From Paenibacillus terrae (lineage in GTDB: Bacteria > Bacillota > Bacilli > Paenibacillales > Paenibacillaceae), in NCBI RefSeq assembly GCF_005217525.1, contig NZ_PNXQ01000012.1, forward strand, positions 582,222 through 646,221: DNA of 64,000 nt. Direction: 5' to 3'. A model generated the notes under the pieces. That model saw only the letters and a program-made list of their open reading frames with translations, was not told the DNA's origin and did not search any database. Positions within the stretch are counted from its first letter, which is position 1, and each line of letters begins with the position of its first letter. Positions 62,573 to 64,000 of this stretch are shown here, piece by piece. The translations under genes and the position numbers were made by a program.

Positions 62573-63970
62573 ATGGATACCTTGTTTATTATTTTAAATG
62601 TGCTTGTGCTGCTTGCACTGCTCGGCGTGTTGGTCTGGATGCAGAAAAAGCACATTTCCTTTACAAAAAGGGTATTTGCCGGACTGGGCTTCGGGCTGAT
62701 TTACGGGGCTATTCTTCAATACGCCTATGGTGCGGGCTCAGAGGTCATTACGAAATCAGTCGATTGGTTCAACCTCGCAGGCAATGGTTATGTTCGTTTG
62801 CTGCAAATGGTAGTTATCCCGCTCATCATGGTGTCGATTATTTCAGCCATTATGAATTTGAAGGGAAGGCAGAACCTTGGCAAAATAAGCGTGTCCATCA
62901 TTGCTGTACTGCTGATTACAACGGCTATTGCCGCTTCGGTCAGTATTGTGACCAGCTTGTCGTTCGATCTTAAAGCGATTGAGATTCAAAATGGGGAGAA
63001 GGAACAAGCACAGGGCTTGAAGATGGAGGAGCGTCTTGGAACAGTTCAGGATATGACGATTCCACAGCAGGTGCTGGAATTTATTCCATCCAATCCTTTT
63101 GAGGATATGACGGGAGCTCGTCGTACTTCGACGCTGGCAGTAGTGATTTTCTCGGCTTTTATCGGGGTGGCCGTGCTTGGACTGGATCGTAAAAAGCCAG
63201 AGCAGGCGCAAACCTTCCGTAAAGTAATTGATGCCGTGTACGCTGTAGTGATGCGGATTGTGACGCTGGTGCTGAGATTGACGCCTTACGGTATTTTGGC
63301 GCTGATTACTAAAGTTGTAGCCACGACGAATCCGGATGAAATCTTGAAGCTGATCAAGTTTGTGCTCGCTTCTTATGTGGCCCTGTTGGTCATGTTCGTC
63401 ATTCATCTTATTTTGCTGGCTCTGTTCGGCTATAACCCGGTAACGTATGTGAAAAAAGTATTGCCTACGCTGGTTTTTGCCTTTACATCCCGTTCCAGTG
63501 CGGCTACGATTCCGCTGAATGTTGAAACGCAAACGAAAAAGCTGGGTGTATCGGACGGCATCGCGAATCTGTCTGCCACCTTGGGAGCGACCATTGGACA
63601 AAACGGCTGTGCAGGTATATATCCGGCCATGCTGGCGGTCATGATTGCGCCAACCGTGGGCATAAATCCCACGAGCTGGGATTTTATCCTCACGCTCATT
63701 CTAGTCGTTACGGTCAGCTCCTTCGGCGTGGCGGGTGTAGGCGGTGGTGCCACCTTCGCTTCCTTGATCGTGCTTTCGACCATGAACTTGCCCGTAGCCT
63801 TGGCGGGATTGCTTATTTCGGTTGAGCCACTAATCGATATGGGACGCACAGCGCTGAATGTCAATGATTCCATTACAGCAGGACTCATTTCAGGCAAGGT
63901 GCTCAAGGAGAATGATCAGGACGTGTTCAACGACCACGGCATGGATTTGGATGCGGCGGCACGCTCCTGA
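62573..63970 (+). CDS. tcyP: L-cystine symporter (TcyP-like)
   Basis: The 465-residue dicarboxylate/amino acid:cation symporter family protein has about eight to ten hydrophobic segments. The reentrant-loop motif FTSRSSAATIPLN, GQNGCAGIYPAMLAVMIAP and the NDSITAGLISGKV C-terminus are those of TcyP (YhcL), the sodium-coupled cystine importer. It starts 7 bases after GGAGGAG. TATAGT near 62513 may be its -10 box. Regulation by sulfur is known in relatives, but no operator is recognised here. Confidence 0.9.
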   Translation: MDTLFIILNVLVLLALLGVLVWMQKKHISFTKRVFAGLGFGLIYGAILQYAYGAGSEVITKSVDWFNLAGNGYVRLLQMVVIPLIMVSIISAIMNLKGRQNLGKISVSIIAVLLITTAIAASVSIVTSLSFDLKAIEIQNGEKEQAQGLKMEERLGTVQDMTIPQQVLEFIPSNPFEDMTGARRTSTLAVVIFSAFIGVAVLGLDRKKPEQAQTFRKVIDAVYAVVMRIVTLVLRLTPYGILALITKVVATTNPDEILKLIKFVLASYVALLVMFVIHLILLALFGYNPVTYVKKVLPTLVFAFTSRSSAATIPLNVETQTKKLGVSDGIANLSATLGATIGQNGCAGIYPAMLAVMIAPTVGINPTSWDFILTLILVVTVSSFGVAGVGGGATFASLIVLSTMNLPVALAGLLISVEPLIDMGRTALNVNDSITAGLISGKVLKENDQDVFNDHGMDLDAAARS

Positions 63971-64000
63971 TTGGGATGATAGAAACTCTCCACGTAGTCT

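Noticed and set aside
1-64000. CRISPR array
   Set aside because: No regularly spaced repeat series was found. The only repeats are the FHA-tail pair, hairpins and short operators.

Overview
The window looks like the chromosome of a Paenibacillus, most likely of the P. polymyxa group. The evidence is Firmicute-type Shine-Dalgarno sites and promoters, LicT/RAT antitermination, an Alo-type (AimR-like) peptide signalling pair, a Tad pilus locus with Flp1-like pilin and FHA protein, and protein sequences typical of that genus. No tRNA, rRNA or CRISPR array is present. This assignment rests on recognition alone; no database search was run.

Region 1 (1 to about 13835) is the right-hand part of an AT-rich integrative element whose left end lies outside the window. 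It carries a quorum-sensing receptor and its overlapping 40-codon propeptide gene (aloR/aloP), a ParB-like remnant, a primase-type replication protein with an elaborate leader, a nested inverted repeat, a cluster of seven mostly unrecognised genes (one Ntn-hydrolase-like, one secreted ankyrin protein, one HNH-like), a MazF-type toxin with an unusual partner, and a large serine recombinase. The right junction falls inside cpaF/tadA, the ATPase gene of the Tad pilus. Only the last 132 codons of cpaF remain at 13836-14234, so the element has split a pilus gene and its excision could restore it.

Region 2 (13836-22692) is the rest of the Tad locus: tadB, tadC, an Flp1-like pilin, two TadE-like pseudopilins, a large TadG-like coiled-coil protein, a prepilin peptidase and a DUF6382/FHA protein. 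Region 3 (22693-25506) is a scrambled accessory stretch. A diverged second copy of the FHA gene tail and its terminator at 24287-24513 brackets a small island (XRE regulator, secreted P-domain-like protein, gene fragments). It is followed by an IS5-family remnant and a decayed ydeI-like gene.

Region 4 (25621-44661) is ordinary chromosome: an SDR epimerase, endonuclease IV, purU, an intact IS200/IS605 element with tnpA and tnpB, tkt, ppnP, a beta-hydroxyacid dehydrogenase, pgi, yigZ with a TetR regulator, an orphan CysA-like ATPase, a metallo-beta-lactamase-fold protein, a divergent MocR regulator/EamA exporter pair, a Cof-type phosphatase and a lipoate ligase.

Region 5 (44826-55631) is a cobalamin salvage and nucleotide-loop locus. 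cobD-cbiB-cobC is followed by an adenosylcobalamin riboswitch with a terminator, then btuF-btuC-btuD-cobT-cobU-cobS-cbiP, with most genes translationally coupled. No corrin-ring genes are present, so this block would take up corrinoids and finish them to cobalamin.

Region 6 (55733-63970) holds a chemoreceptor, an orphan PTS EIIC with a vestigial EIIB start, a licT-bglP beta-glucoside operon with two RAT/terminator switches and a cre-like site, and a TcyP-type cystine transporter.
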